Positions 1 to 8,185 of a stretch of 11,319 bases of DNA are shown here, one piece after another. Position 1 is the stretch's first letter; each line of letters opens with the position of its first letter. The DNA is taken from the NCBI GenBank assembly GCA_028687155.1, contig JAQUAR010000023.1, positions 1-11,319 on the forward strand. The letters are read 5' to 3'. The DNA is from Methylacidiphilaceae bacterium (GTDB lineage: Bacteria; Verrucomicrobiota; Verrucomicrobiia; Methylacidiphilales; Methylacidiphilaceae). The notes under the pieces were generated by a model, which saw only the letters and a program-made list of their open reading frames with translations, was not told where the DNA came from and made no database searches. The translations under genes and the position numbers were made by a program.

Positions 1-995
1 CCCTGACCCGGGAGGCCCGGGAAAAGCAGGGTCCTGCCGTCACGACCGACGGTCAACAGGTGCGGATCTCGGCGAATGTAGAGCTTCCGGAGGATCTGCC
101 GCTCATCCGGGAGAACGGAGCCGACGGGGTTGGGCTCTACCGAACCGAGTTTCTCTTCCTTCGATCCGAGAAGGGGCCCTCCGAAGAAGAGCAGCTTGCC
201 CTCTATCGGGAGGCCGCGGAATGGGCGAAGCCGCATCGGCTCGTGATCCGCACGCTCGACGTGGGCGGAGACAAGGTCCTCCCGTGGCTCACCGTGAGGC
301 CGTTGGAAACAAACCCTTTTCTCGGAATCCGGGGGATCCGTCTTTCGCTGCAACGACAAGAAGTGTTTCGCACGCAGCTTCGCGCGATTCTCCGTGCGTC
401 GACCCAAGGGAATGTGGCTCTCATGTTTCCGATGGTGACCGACGTGAGCGAATTCCGCCGCGCCCGCGATCTGTTGGGGAACGTACGGCAGGAGTTGGAG
501 GCGGAAGGGCAGCGGCTGGATCACGTGCCTTGCGGAGTGATGATCGAAACGCCGGCTGCGGCTCTCATGGCGGATCTGCTTGCCGAGGAAGCGGATTTTT
601 TTAGCATCGGAACCAACGACTTGGAGCAGTACACGCTAGCCGTCGATCGGCTCAATGACCGGGTTTCCTCCCTCTATCCGAGCCCGCATACGGCTGTGCT
701 TCGGCTGATTCAGGGCGTTGTCGCGGAGGCAAGGAAGCGCGGGCGCCCGGTGGGCGTCTGTGGGGAAATGGCAAGCAATCTTGCCCTGCTGCCTTTTTTT
801 GTTGCGCTCGGCGTGGAAGATCTGAGTATGGGCTCCGTCCTCATTCCTCGAGTGAAGACGGCCATCCGACGCATCCGTGCCGCAGACGCCCGCGAGGGGG
901 TGAATGCCGCACTCTTGCGGAAAGAGGCCCCTGAAGTGCTGGAAGGGTTAAACCGGCTGGCGGAGCACTTTTATCCCGAGTTGCTCGCTCCATAG
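1..995 (+). CDS. ptsI: Phosphoenolpyruvate-protein phosphotransferase (PTS enzyme I), C-terminal part, 5' end outside window
   Basis: Enzyme I takes phosphate from PEP and passes it to HPr, the first step of the cytoplasmic phosphotransferase cascade. The frame is open from base 3 with no start in the window, so this is the last about 331 residues of a protein usually near 575-590. The phosphohistidine domain is off-window and only the PEP-binding TIM-barrel domain is seen. Visible motifs are GLYRTEF with the phosphate-binding Arg at 141-143, RTLDVGGDK, NPFLGIRGIR, GVMIETPAA, FFSIGTNDLEQYTLAVDR and VGVCGEMA with the catalytic Cys at 759-761. The end differs slightly from common enzymes I (SMGSVLIPRVK in place of an SMSxxSI-type stretch). 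The GTG at 60 is an internal Val, not a start, because homology (DGQQVRISANVE) continues upstream of it. The next gene starts 12 bases after the stop, which suggests co-transcription. Whether sugar-specific PTS permeases exist in this organism cannot be seen; the role could be regulatory. Confidence 0.95.
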   Translation, partial: LTREAREKQGPAVTTDGQQVRISANVELPEDLPLIRENGADGVGLYRTEFLFLRSEKGPSEEEQLALYREAAEWAKPHRLVIRTLDVGGDKVLPWLTVRPLETNPFLGIRGIRLSLQRQEVFRTQLRAILRASTQGNVALMFPMVTDVSEFRRARDLLGNVRQELEAEGQRLDHVPCGVMIETPAAALMADLLAEEADFFSIGTNDLEQYTLAVDRLNDRVSSLYPSPHTAVLRLIQGVVAEARKRGRPVGVCGEMASNLALLPFFVALGVEDLSMGSVLIPRVKTAIRRIRAADAREGVNAALLRKEAPEVLEGLNRLAEHFYPELLAP

Positions 996-1007
996 AAAGG
1001 GAGGACG

Positions 1008-1754
1008 ATGCGTATATTGATTCTAGCGGCAGGATATGCAACCCGGCTCTATCCCCTCACTCTCCATCAACCCAAGCCCCTGCTCCCCGTGGGGGGGCGG
1101 CCCATCCTCGAGCATATCCTCGATCGGGTCTCTTCCCTGGAGGAGCCGGCGGATTGCGCCGTCGTCACCAACCACCGCTTTGCAGAGACTTTCGCGGCAT
1201 GGGGGAAGCAGTACCGCGCCATCCGTCCCGACCTCCATCTCAAGATCATCGATGACGGATCGACTTCCGAAACCGATCGTCTGGGCGCCCTCGGCGATCT
1301 CGCCTTCGTAATCGAGCAGGAGCGGATTTCCGAAGATCTCCTCGTGATCGCGGGAGACAATCTTTTCGATGCGCCTCTCTCCGATTTCGTCGCCTACGGA
1401 CGGCGCATCGGCAAGCCCATCGTCGCTGTTTACGACGTGGGCGATCTGGAGGCGATCCGCCGCTACAACAACATCCGGCTGGATGAAGAGGGACGCGTTG
1501 TCTTCTTCGAGGAGAAGCCGAAACATCCCGAAGGAACCCTCACGGCGATCGCCCTCTACTACTTTCCTTCGGAAACCCTGGGTCATCTGCGTCAATACCT
1601 TGCGGAAGGAGAGAGTCGGGATCAGCCCGGACGATTCATCGAATGGCTCTGCCGGCGTTATCCTGTCTTTTCGTGGCGGCTCTCGGGGAGATGGTTCGAC
1701 ATCGGCGACTTCCAGATGCTCGAGACAGCCAACCGCTCTTTTGCGGAGGATTAG
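1008..1754 (+). CDS. Sugar-phosphate nucleotidyltransferase (RmlA/MurU-like family)
   Basis: This 248-residue protein is a cytoplasmic NTP_transferase-fold enzyme that joins an NTP to a sugar 1-phosphate, releasing pyrophosphate. The N-terminal signature LAAGYATRLYPLT (residues 6-18) followed by PKPLLPVGGRP (22-32) is the nucleotide-binding loop and catalytic Lys region. AGDNLF (115-120) carries the metal-binding Asp117, and EEKPKHP and GRWFDIGD near the end match the sugar-binding part of the family. There is no C-terminal left-handed beta-helix, so it is not a GlmU-type bifunctional enzyme. AGGGAGG at 998-1004 lies just before the ATG. The substrate is not readable. Glucose-1-phosphate thymidylyltransferase-like enzymes are the nearest broad match. 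The position just upstream of two muropeptide genes allows a MurU-like role with MurNAc-1-phosphate, but that is inference from context only. Confidence 0.85.
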   Translation: MRILILAAGYATRLYPLTLHQPKPLLPVGGRPILEHILDRVSSLEEPADCAVVTNHRFAETFAAWGKQYRAIRPDLHLKIIDDGSTSETDRLGALGDLAFVIEQERISEDLLVIAGDNLFDAPLSDFVAYGRRIGKPIVAVYDVGDLEAIRRYNNIRLDEEGRVVFFEEKPKHPEGTLTAIALYYFPSETLGHLRQYLAEGESRDQPGRFIEWLCRRYPVFSWRLSGRWFDIGDFQMLETANRSFAED

Positions 1755-1764
1755 TCGGCGGAAC

Positions 1765-3114
1765 ATGGCCGAGGCTTCGAGAATGGGTTGGCGGCGCTTC
1801 GCCGAACTTTGCTACGAAGGGTTCCGTTACCGGGTCCGCTCGAACCGGCTATCCGTCTCCTTTTCCTTCCGGCTGGGGGATTCGTTGGTGTTTCGCCCGC
1901 GCAGCTCTTTTCCGATTACTCCCCCTCTGCCAGCCAAGGAGGTCTTGGATCTGCTCGTTTTTTCCCTGGGGCTGATCGAGCTCGTGAGCTACTGGAAGGC
2001 GGCTTGTCCATCGCGGATCCGTGTCGAAGCAGGATACTTGTCGGACGAGCAGATCGCCTGGTGGAAGCGGCTCTACTTCCGGGGACTTGGCGAGTTCTTC
2101 TATCGCAACGGTATCCTTGTCACCGAAGAAGAGTTCGCGGAGATCCGCGCTTCGGGGCCACGCTATGCTCCCTTCCTCCGGCGCGATGGCATCGGAACCC
2201 TCGTGCCGGTGGGTGGCGGAAAGGATTCGTTTGTGACCCTCGACCTGCTGCGTTCCCGTGAACAGGAGCTGGTGACCCCCTTTCTTCTCAACTCGTCCTG
2301 GGAGCAGCGGAACACGGTTGCTTTCTTTGGATTCGGGAGCTCGCGCACGGCGGGAGCGAGGCGCACGATCGACCCCTTGCTCTTGGAGATGAACCGGCAA
2401 GGGTTTTGGAACGGGCATACGCCCTTTTCCGCTCTCTTGGCTTTTGCCGCGCTCTTGACGGCTGTCACCCTCGGCAAACAATGGATCGTGCTTTCCAACG
2501 AAGCGAGCGCCGACGAGCCGACTGTTTTCGGAACCGAGATCAATCACCAGTATTCGAAGAGCTTCGCCTTCGAGCGCGACTTCGCGGAATACACGGCTCG
2601 CTGGGTGACGCCGAGCGTGGGCTACTTCAGTCTCTTGCGTCCGTGGAACGAGCTGCAGATCGCCGAACGCTTTGCGCGCATTCCCGGAGCGCTCGATCGT
2701 TTCCGGAGCTGCAGCTCTCCTGGCCGGAACTGGTGCGGCCGCTGTGCAAAATGTCTCTTTGTCGCGCTCATTCTCTCCCCTTTCGTCGAGAAGCGGTGGC
2801 TCGACAAGCTCTTCGGCCGTGAGCTGCTCGAGGATTCCTCCCTCGCGCCGCTCTTCCTCTCTCTTTTGGGCGGAGAGGGAAGCAAGCCGTTTGCCTGCGT
2901 GGGAACGACCGCCGAGTCCCGGGCGGCGGCAGCAGCACTCATGCGCCAGCCCCGGCCCCCTCTTCTGGTGAGGCTGGCGAAGGAGCGCGGACTTCTGGAG
3001 GCTGGCGTTCCTTCGATGGAGGAGCTATTGAGTTCTTGGAATCCCCATCACGCGGTCCCGCCCGAGTTCCTCCCCCTGCTCCACGCCTCCGGAACCGTTC
3101 CGGTCTCCCCATGA
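1765..3114 (+). CDS. murL: UDP-N-acetylmuramoyl-L-alanyl-L-glutamate epimerase MurL
   Basis: MurL inverts the terminal L-Glu of UDP-MurNAc-L-Ala-L-Glu to D-Glu in an ATP-dependent reaction (AMP and pyrophosphate released), supplying D-Glu for peptidoglycan without a free D-Glu pool. The 449-residue product has a pyrophosphatase-type loop VGGGKDS (about 149-155). A conserved central block from N245 to about 273 includes NEASADEPT and NHQYSKSFAFERDF. A cysteine cluster follows: C316, C324, C327 and C330 (WCGRCAKC), possibly a metal site. Length is close to the about 450 residues of known MurL as I recall it. The reading frame is open far upstream inside the nucleotidyltransferase gene, but family-like sequence begins after the ATG at 1765, 10 bases past the previous stop, with GCGGAGGA at 1743-1750 as a somewhat distant ribosome-binding site. 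The stop overlaps the start of the MurD gene (ATGA), which supports coupled translation and a shared pathway. Identification rests on remembered motifs plus the murD neighbour. Confidence 0.87.
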   Translation: MAEASRMGWRRFAELCYEGFRYRVRSNRLSVSFSFRLGDSLVFRPRSSFPITPPLPAKEVLDLLVFSLGLIELVSYWKAACPSRIRVEAGYLSDEQIAWWKRLYFRGLGEFFYRNGILVTEEEFAEIRASGPRYAPFLRRDGIGTLVPVGGGKDSFVTLDLLRSREQELVTPFLLNSSWEQRNTVAFFGFGSSRTAGARRTIDPLLLEMNRQGFWNGHTPFSALLAFAALLTAVTLGKQWIVLSNEASADEPTVFGTEINHQYSKSFAFERDFAEYTARWVTPSVGYFSLLRPWNELQIAERFARIPGALDRFRSCSSPGRNWCGRCAKCLFVALILSPFVEKRWLDKLFGRELLEDSSLAPLFLSLLGGEGSKPFACVGTTAESRAAAAALMRQPRPPLLVRLAKERGLLEAGVPSMEELLSSWNPHHAVPPEFLPLLHASGTVPVSP

Positions 3115-4523
3115 GTGCGAATCTCGAGCTTGTCCGATTTCTTGAGGGCAAAAAGATCCTCGTCTGGGGCTTGGGCCGGGAGGGAAAGGCGACCATCGAC
3201 CTCCTTCATCGCTATCTTCCGGGTCAGCCGTTCGCCGTTGCGGATCGGAGTCCGGAGGCTTTGGAAGCGGCGGAACTCGCTACATTCCGCGTGGACCGGT
3301 ATGAAGAGGCCGAGGCGTTGCGTCGGCTGCCGGAATTCGACCTCATCCTGAAGGCGCCCGGGATTCCGACGCGCCATCTCGCCCTGGACGGCGAGGCGGC
3401 CAAGGTGAACTGCCAGACCGGTCTCTTCCTCCGATTCGCGCCCTGCCCGGTGATCGGCGTCACGGGAACCAAGGGGAAGAGCACGACGGCATCCCTCTTG
3501 GCGCACATCTGCCGGAGCGCGGGACGAAAGACCTTTCTGGTTGGCAACATCGGCATTCCGCCGTTTGCGGTCTGGGGCGATCTCGATCCCGGATCGATCG
3601 TGGTCTGCGAACTCTCCTCCTATCAGCTCGAGTTCGCCCAGAGCTCTCCGCAGATCGCTCTTTGGACCAACCTCTACCCCGAGCACCTCGACTTTCACGG
3701 GAGCTTCGCCGCCTACGCGCGGGCCAAAAGCGCAATCGCCCGCTGGCAATCCGCAGAGGATGTCCTGATCTACTCCGCCGCCGACCCGGCCCTGGCGGAT
3801 CGCCTCCAAAAGGAAGGGGATACGGGTGCGGGCAGGCGCATCCCTTATCGCGGGCCGACGGATCTGCCGATGATCGATTTTTCCCGCTTCCAGCCACTGG
3901 GTGAGCACAATCGGAAGAATGCGGCTGCCGCCCTCTTGGCTGCGAATGTCTTAGGGATTGAGGAAAGCGCCATGCAGGAGGCGATCGACTCCTTCTCTCC
4001 GTTGCCCCATCGCCTGGAGCCTGCGGGCCTGGTTGGGGAGATTTCGTTTTACAACGACTCGATCTCCACCGTGCCTGAGTCCGCCCTGGTGGCGCTTGCG
4101 GCTCTTCCGAACGCCCGGACACTCATCGTGGGTGGACAAGATCGAGGGCTGCTGCTCGAAGGCTTCGCCCGCTCTCTGGCGAAGGTCAGATCCCTGCAGA
4201 CGATCATTCTGCTTCCGGAGACCGGCTCCCGCCTCGGGGAGCTCCTCCGGAGAGCCGATCCCCCTTTTGCCGGGACCCTGCGCTTCGCGGAGACGCTGGA
4301 AGCCGCGGTTCGCATGGCCCTCGTCGACACTCCACAGGGGGCAAGCTGCCTCTTCTCGCCCGCCGCTCCCAGCTACAACGCCTTTCGCAACTTCGAGGAG
4401 CGGGGAAGCCATTTTATGGCGCTGATTCGCCGAGCTCGACAGGAAACCGAAAGAACCACTGGGACGGATATCTCGGCAGCTTGTTTGGCAGAGCGAATGG
4501 GCAGGCAGGGATTCGAACCCTGA
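3111..4523 (+). CDS. murD: UDP-N-acetylmuramoyl-L-alanine:glutamate ligase, probably the L-Glu-using MurD2 type
   Basis: This 470-residue Mur ligase adds glutamate to UDP-MurNAc-L-Ala in the cytoplasm using ATP. An N-terminal UDP-binding Rossmann part has VWGLGREGKAT (18-28). The ATP loop is GVTGTKGKSTT (116-126). The central-domain motif EHLDFHG (191-197) stands where classical MurD has DHLDRH, and K206 in RAKSAI is the expected carbamylated Lys. The C-terminal domain has YNDSIST (314-320) in place of the classical NDSKAT, then SPAAPSYNAFRNFEERG. In E. coli MurD the Lys of that motif helps hold D-Glu; its replacement by Ile and the neighbouring murL fit the MurD2 type that uses L-Glu. This is inference. 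The start is the ATG overlapping the murL stop; the upstream in-frame GTG at 3036 would only add residues inside murL. After the family's usual end (ERGSHFMALIRRAR) there are about 27 extra residues, and the last 9 codons lie inside the antisense tRNA-Lys gene. Confidence 0.9.
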   Translation: MSANLELVRFLEGKKILVWGLGREGKATIDLLHRYLPGQPFAVADRSPEALEAAELATFRVDRYEEAEALRRLPEFDLILKAPGIPTRHLALDGEAAKVNCQTGLFLRFAPCPVIGVTGTKGKSTTASLLAHICRSAGRKTFLVGNIGIPPFAVWGDLDPGSIVVCELSSYQLEFAQSSPQIALWTNLYPEHLDFHGSFAAYARAKSAIARWQSAEDVLIYSAADPALADRLQKEGDTGAGRRIPYRGPTDLPMIDFSRFQPLGEHNRKNAAAALLAANVLGIEESAMQEAIDSFSPLPHRLEPAGLVGEISFYNDSISTVPESALVALAALPNARTLIVGGQDRGLLLEGFARSLAKVRSLQTIILLPETGSRLGELLRRADPPFAGTLRFAETLEAAVRMALVDTPQGASCLFSPAAPSYNAFRNFEERGSHFMALIRRARQETERTTGTDISAACLAERMGRQGFEP

Positions 4524-4569
4524 ACCAAGTGCTTAAAAGGCACCTGCTCTGCCGTTGAGCTACCTGCCC
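4498..4569 (-). tRNA. tRNA-Lys, anticodon UUU
   Basis: Read on the - strand, the gene folds as a full cloverleaf of 72 nt including the discriminator A. The acceptor stem is GGGCAGG/CCTGCCC, and the D stem GCTC/GAGC has a 7-nt loop. The anticodon stem GGTGC/GCACT (one G-T pair) holds the loop CTTTTAA, with anticodon TTT at 4537-4535. A 5-nt variable region follows, then T stem CAGGG/CCCTG with loop TTCGAAT. No CCA is encoded, so it must be added after transcription. The gene converges with murD and overlaps its last 26 bases. No T-rich terminator is visible beyond its 3' end. Confidence 0.96.
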
Positions 4570-4696
4570 GGCGGTAAGCTACTCAAGCAGAGAGGTCGCT
4601 CCAAGTGAAAAGCGCAGCTCGCTTTGTCGCGCATCGGGAAGAAAGCCGCTTTGCGGCGGCCCGTAAACCGAGTAGGATGAGAAACCTTTTTCTCTT

Positions 4697-5512
4697 ATGA
4701 AAAACCAAGACCATGGAACGCTTCTCGTTGACTGCCAGAGCCAGCAGGATCACCGGCGCATCCGGATCGACCGCGTTGGCGTCAAGGGACTGCGCCATCC
4801 GATCGAGGTTCGAGATCGGAGCTTTGCGACGCAGTCGACGGTGGCGACGGTCAGCCTTCTCGTGGACCTGCCCCATCATTTCAAAGGAACCCACATGAGC
4901 CGTTTCGTCGAGGTGCTCAATGCGCATGGGCGGCTCATTCACGTCAAGAACCTCTTTTCCATCGTCCATGCGCTCCAAAAGCGGCTCGATGCCGAGGTGG
5001 CCCACTTGATCATGGAGTTTCCCTATTTTCTCGAAAAGAAGGCCCCCGCGACCGGGGCCGAGGGGCTGGTCGACTACCAGGTGCGATTTGAAGCCGCCGC
5101 CTGTGGTGCCGAGACCGATTTCGTCATGACCGCGATCATTCCGGTGACGACGCTCTGCCCCTGTTCGAAGGCGATCAGCGATCGCGGTGCTCACAACCAG
5201 CGCGGATACGTGACCGCCTCGATCCGGTCGAGCGAGCCGATCTGGATCGAGGAGCTGATCGAAATCGTGGAGAGCTCGGCGAGCAGCCCCATCTATTCGC
5301 TCCTCAAGCGTCCCGACGAGAAGTTCGTCACCGAACAGGCCTACGACCATCCGGTCTTTGTGGAAGACTTGGTGCGCAATGTCGCGGTCCGCTTGAACGC
5401 CCATTGCGACGTCCTCTGGTATCGAGTCGAGGCCGAGAACATGGAGAGCATCCATAATCACGCGGCTTACGCCTTGGTGGAGAAGCATTCCGGCGATAAC
5501 GGTGGAAGTTGA
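4697..5512 (+). CDS. folE2: GTP cyclohydrolase FolE2 (type IB)
   Basis: FolE2 converts GTP to 7,8-dihydroneopterin triphosphate, the first step of tetrahydrofolate synthesis (and of queuosine in many bacteria). The 271-residue protein is of usual family length. Signatures are FKGTHMSRFVEVL (64-76), VRFEAA, and TLCPCSKAIS followed by GAHNQRGYV, with the conserved active-site Cys at 154 or 156. The C-terminal stretch EDLVRNVA is followed by ENMESIHNHAAYA. It is unrelated in sequence to the zinc-dependent FolE (type IA); FolE2 enzymes work with other metals and are often used under zinc limitation. The ATG at 4697 is the only Met before the core. AGGATGAG at 4674-4681 is rather far upstream for a ribosome-binding site. 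No Zur-like operator was recognised upstream. The gene appears monocistronic, with a tRNA on the opposite strand before it and a riboswitch after it. Confidence 0.94.
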   Translation: MKNQDHGTLLVDCQSQQDHRRIRIDRVGVKGLRHPIEVRDRSFATQSTVATVSLLVDLPHHFKGTHMSRFVEVLNAHGRLIHVKNLFSIVHALQKRLDAEVAHLIMEFPYFLEKKAPATGAEGLVDYQVRFEAAACGAETDFVMTAIIPVTTLCPCSKAISDRGAHNQRGYVTASIRSSEPIWIEELIEIVESSASSPIYSLLKRPDEKFVTEQAYDHPVFVEDLVRNVAVRLNAHCDVLWYRVEAENMESIHNHAAYALVEKHSGDNGGS

Positions 5513-5531
5513 CCTTCCCCAACCGGGGAGG
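5513..5531 (+). terminator. Hairpin just after folE2, possible weak terminator
   Basis: The segment directly after the folE2 stop forms a 7-bp stem, CCTTCCC pairing with GGGGAGG (one T-G pair) around the loop CAACC. It is well placed to end the folE2 transcript or protect its 3' end before the thiC promoter. No run of T follows (ACCTCTG), so it is not a standard intrinsic terminator. Confidence 0.3.
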
Positions 5532-5543
5532 ACCTCTGTACGG

Positions 5544-5571
5544 TTGCAAATCGCGATGGATCGGTTAAGAT
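5544..5571 (+). promoter_or_regulatory. Candidate sigma-70-type promoter for the thiC leader
   Basis: TTGCAA (5544-5549) and TAAGAT (5566-5571) each match 4 of 6 consensus bases, with a 16-base spacer. Transcription would begin near 5578-5580, right at the 5' edge of the TPP riboswitch, which is where it is needed. A perfect inverted repeat, TGGATC/GATCCA (5557-5574), overlaps the -10 box and could be chance or an operator. Confidence 0.5.
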
Positions 5572-5581
5572 CCATTGATTA

Positions 5582-7716
<2,135 letters not shown>

Positions 7717-7917
7717 TGTAGCGTTAGCAGCAGCGCCGACCTCAATGCGGCATCGAACATCGGTGCGCGCCGTGCGCGCTCTATCGGTTCGGTGTTCCAG
7801 GGCAAGGCGGCGGTCCTTGCCGGACTCGTGCGCGAGTTCGGGGAGGGACGGATGCGGGCCTATGGCCCACGTCGAACCGGGCGCAGGGGTGCCCCCGCCG
7901 ACCCACGCCAGACCAAT

Positions 7918-7933
7918 CCCTACTTTAGTGGGG
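7918..7933 (+). mobile_element. Right-end-like hairpin of the IS200/IS605 remnant
   Basis: CCCTAC (7918-7923) pairs with GTGGGG (7928-7933), with one T-G pair, around the loop TTTA. A stem of C-run and G-run with CTTTAG at its tip, lying within or just past the end of tnpB, resembles the terminal imperfect palindrome of IS605/IS1341-type elements. That palindrome is recognised by TnpA and forms the 3' part of the TnpB guide RNA. No left end or tnpA is present in the window. The assignment depends on the tnpB call and on remembered examples. Confidence 0.4.
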
Positions 7934-7938
7934 TGCCG

Positions 7939-7972
7939 CCGAACGTGGTGAGGTCATCCGAACGCGGTGAGG
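7939..7972 (+). repeat. Two-copy tandem repeat, 19-base period
   Basis: The 15-mer CCGAACGTGGTGAGG (7939-7953) recurs as CCGAACGCGGTGAGG (7958-7972), with one mismatch and a 4-base spacer. It lies just beyond the right-end-like hairpin inside the transposon relic. It may be a local duplication or part of a structured RNA; no function can be assigned. Confidence 0.5.
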
Positions 7973-8016
7973 CGTCCATGAAATCAGGAATGGCACCAGC
8001 CCTAGTGGCTGTGTGA

Positions 8017-8185
8017 ACCAAATGGATAGTACCCTCTACCGTTGACTCCGCCTCGCGGACGGGAACCGAATAAGGTTGAAAATGGCTCTCCGCGGCGCTA
8101 AGGTCCTGCGGACGGGGTTCTGGAAAGAGGCAGGCCGATCGAGGATGCATGCCCTCTCCCTCTGCGACCGCCGGCCCTTGTCGCT
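8017..8185. other. Non-coding gap between the tnpB relic and sucA
   Basis: With the relic, about 470 bases here carry no intact gene. In the gap I see a compound hairpin: CCGT/ACGG outside CCGC/GCGG at 8039-8062, with a TGACT bulge. A further short stem (TCCGC/GCGGA) lies near 8090-8114. There is no recognisable RNA family, no T-run terminator for thiC and no convincing open frame. The sucA promoter is expected in this stretch. Confidence 0.5.
8076..8104 (+). promoter_or_regulatory. Weak candidate promoter for sucAB
   Basis: TTGAAA (8076-8081, 5 of 6 matches to TTGACA) is followed after 17 bases by TAAGGT (8099-8104, 3 of 6 matches to TATAAT), about 80 bases before the sucA start. The spacing is ideal but the -10 box is poor. 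In a GC-rich genome this is only a candidate. Confidence 0.25.

Larger units (their letters stand above)
7717..8016 (+). pseudogene. Decayed 3' fragment of tnpB (IS200/IS605-family RNA-guided nuclease/OrfB)
   Basis: Immediately after the thiC TAA, the same frame stays open for 99 codons to a TGA at 8014-8016. It reads CSVSSS, then ADLNAASNIGAR (from 7735), the C-terminal signature of TnpB/OrfB that carries the third RuvC aspartate (DxNAAxNI). The zinc ribbon that should precede it is gone apart from one Cys, as is all the rest of the protein (family usually about 370-450 residues). No start codon or ribosome-binding site serves it. After the signature the sequence is Arg/Gly/Pro-rich and ends in NPYFSGVPPN around the hairpin at 7918-7933, as often seen where tnpB runs into the right end of its element. 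It is best read as a relic of an insertion whose 5' part was deleted. The exact left junction, near the thiC stop, and the right junction are not determinable here. Confidence 0.62.

Noticed and set aside
1369..1764. Upstream extension of murL inside the nucleotidyltransferase gene
   Set aside because: The extra residues are Ser/Arg-rich out-of-frame translation of the upstream gene. The ATG at 1765 lies 10 bases after the previous stop with a purine-rich site upstream.
1023..1766. - strand open frame opposite the nucleotidyltransferase
   Set aside because: It mirrors the whole nucleotidyltransferase gene, whose + strand motifs are unambiguous.
3048..3908. - strand open frame opposite the murL/murD junction
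   Set aside because: Shadow of the MurD frame; no ribosome-binding site and no family motifs.
4645..4657. GCCGC-TTT-GCGGC hairpin upstream of folE2 as a terminator
   Set aside because: Short 5-bp stem without a T-run on either strand, and it lies upstream of both the tRNA and folE2, where no known transcript needs to end.
4583..5575. - strand open frame (330 codons) opposite folE2
   Set aside because: The + strand encodes a textbook FolE2 across the same bases, and the antisense product has no recognisable domain and would extend into the thiC promoter.
7792..8016. Independent small gene of 74 codons starting at GTG 7792
   Set aside because: No ribosome-binding site, and the same frame carries TnpB-like sequence upstream of the GTG, so it is part of the relic rather than a gene.
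7717..8185. Degenerate group II intron 5' region
   Set aside because: The nested hairpins suggested it, but no domain V (about 34 nt with AGC/GUU catalytic triad) or reverse transcriptase is present, and the TnpB signature explains the first half better.
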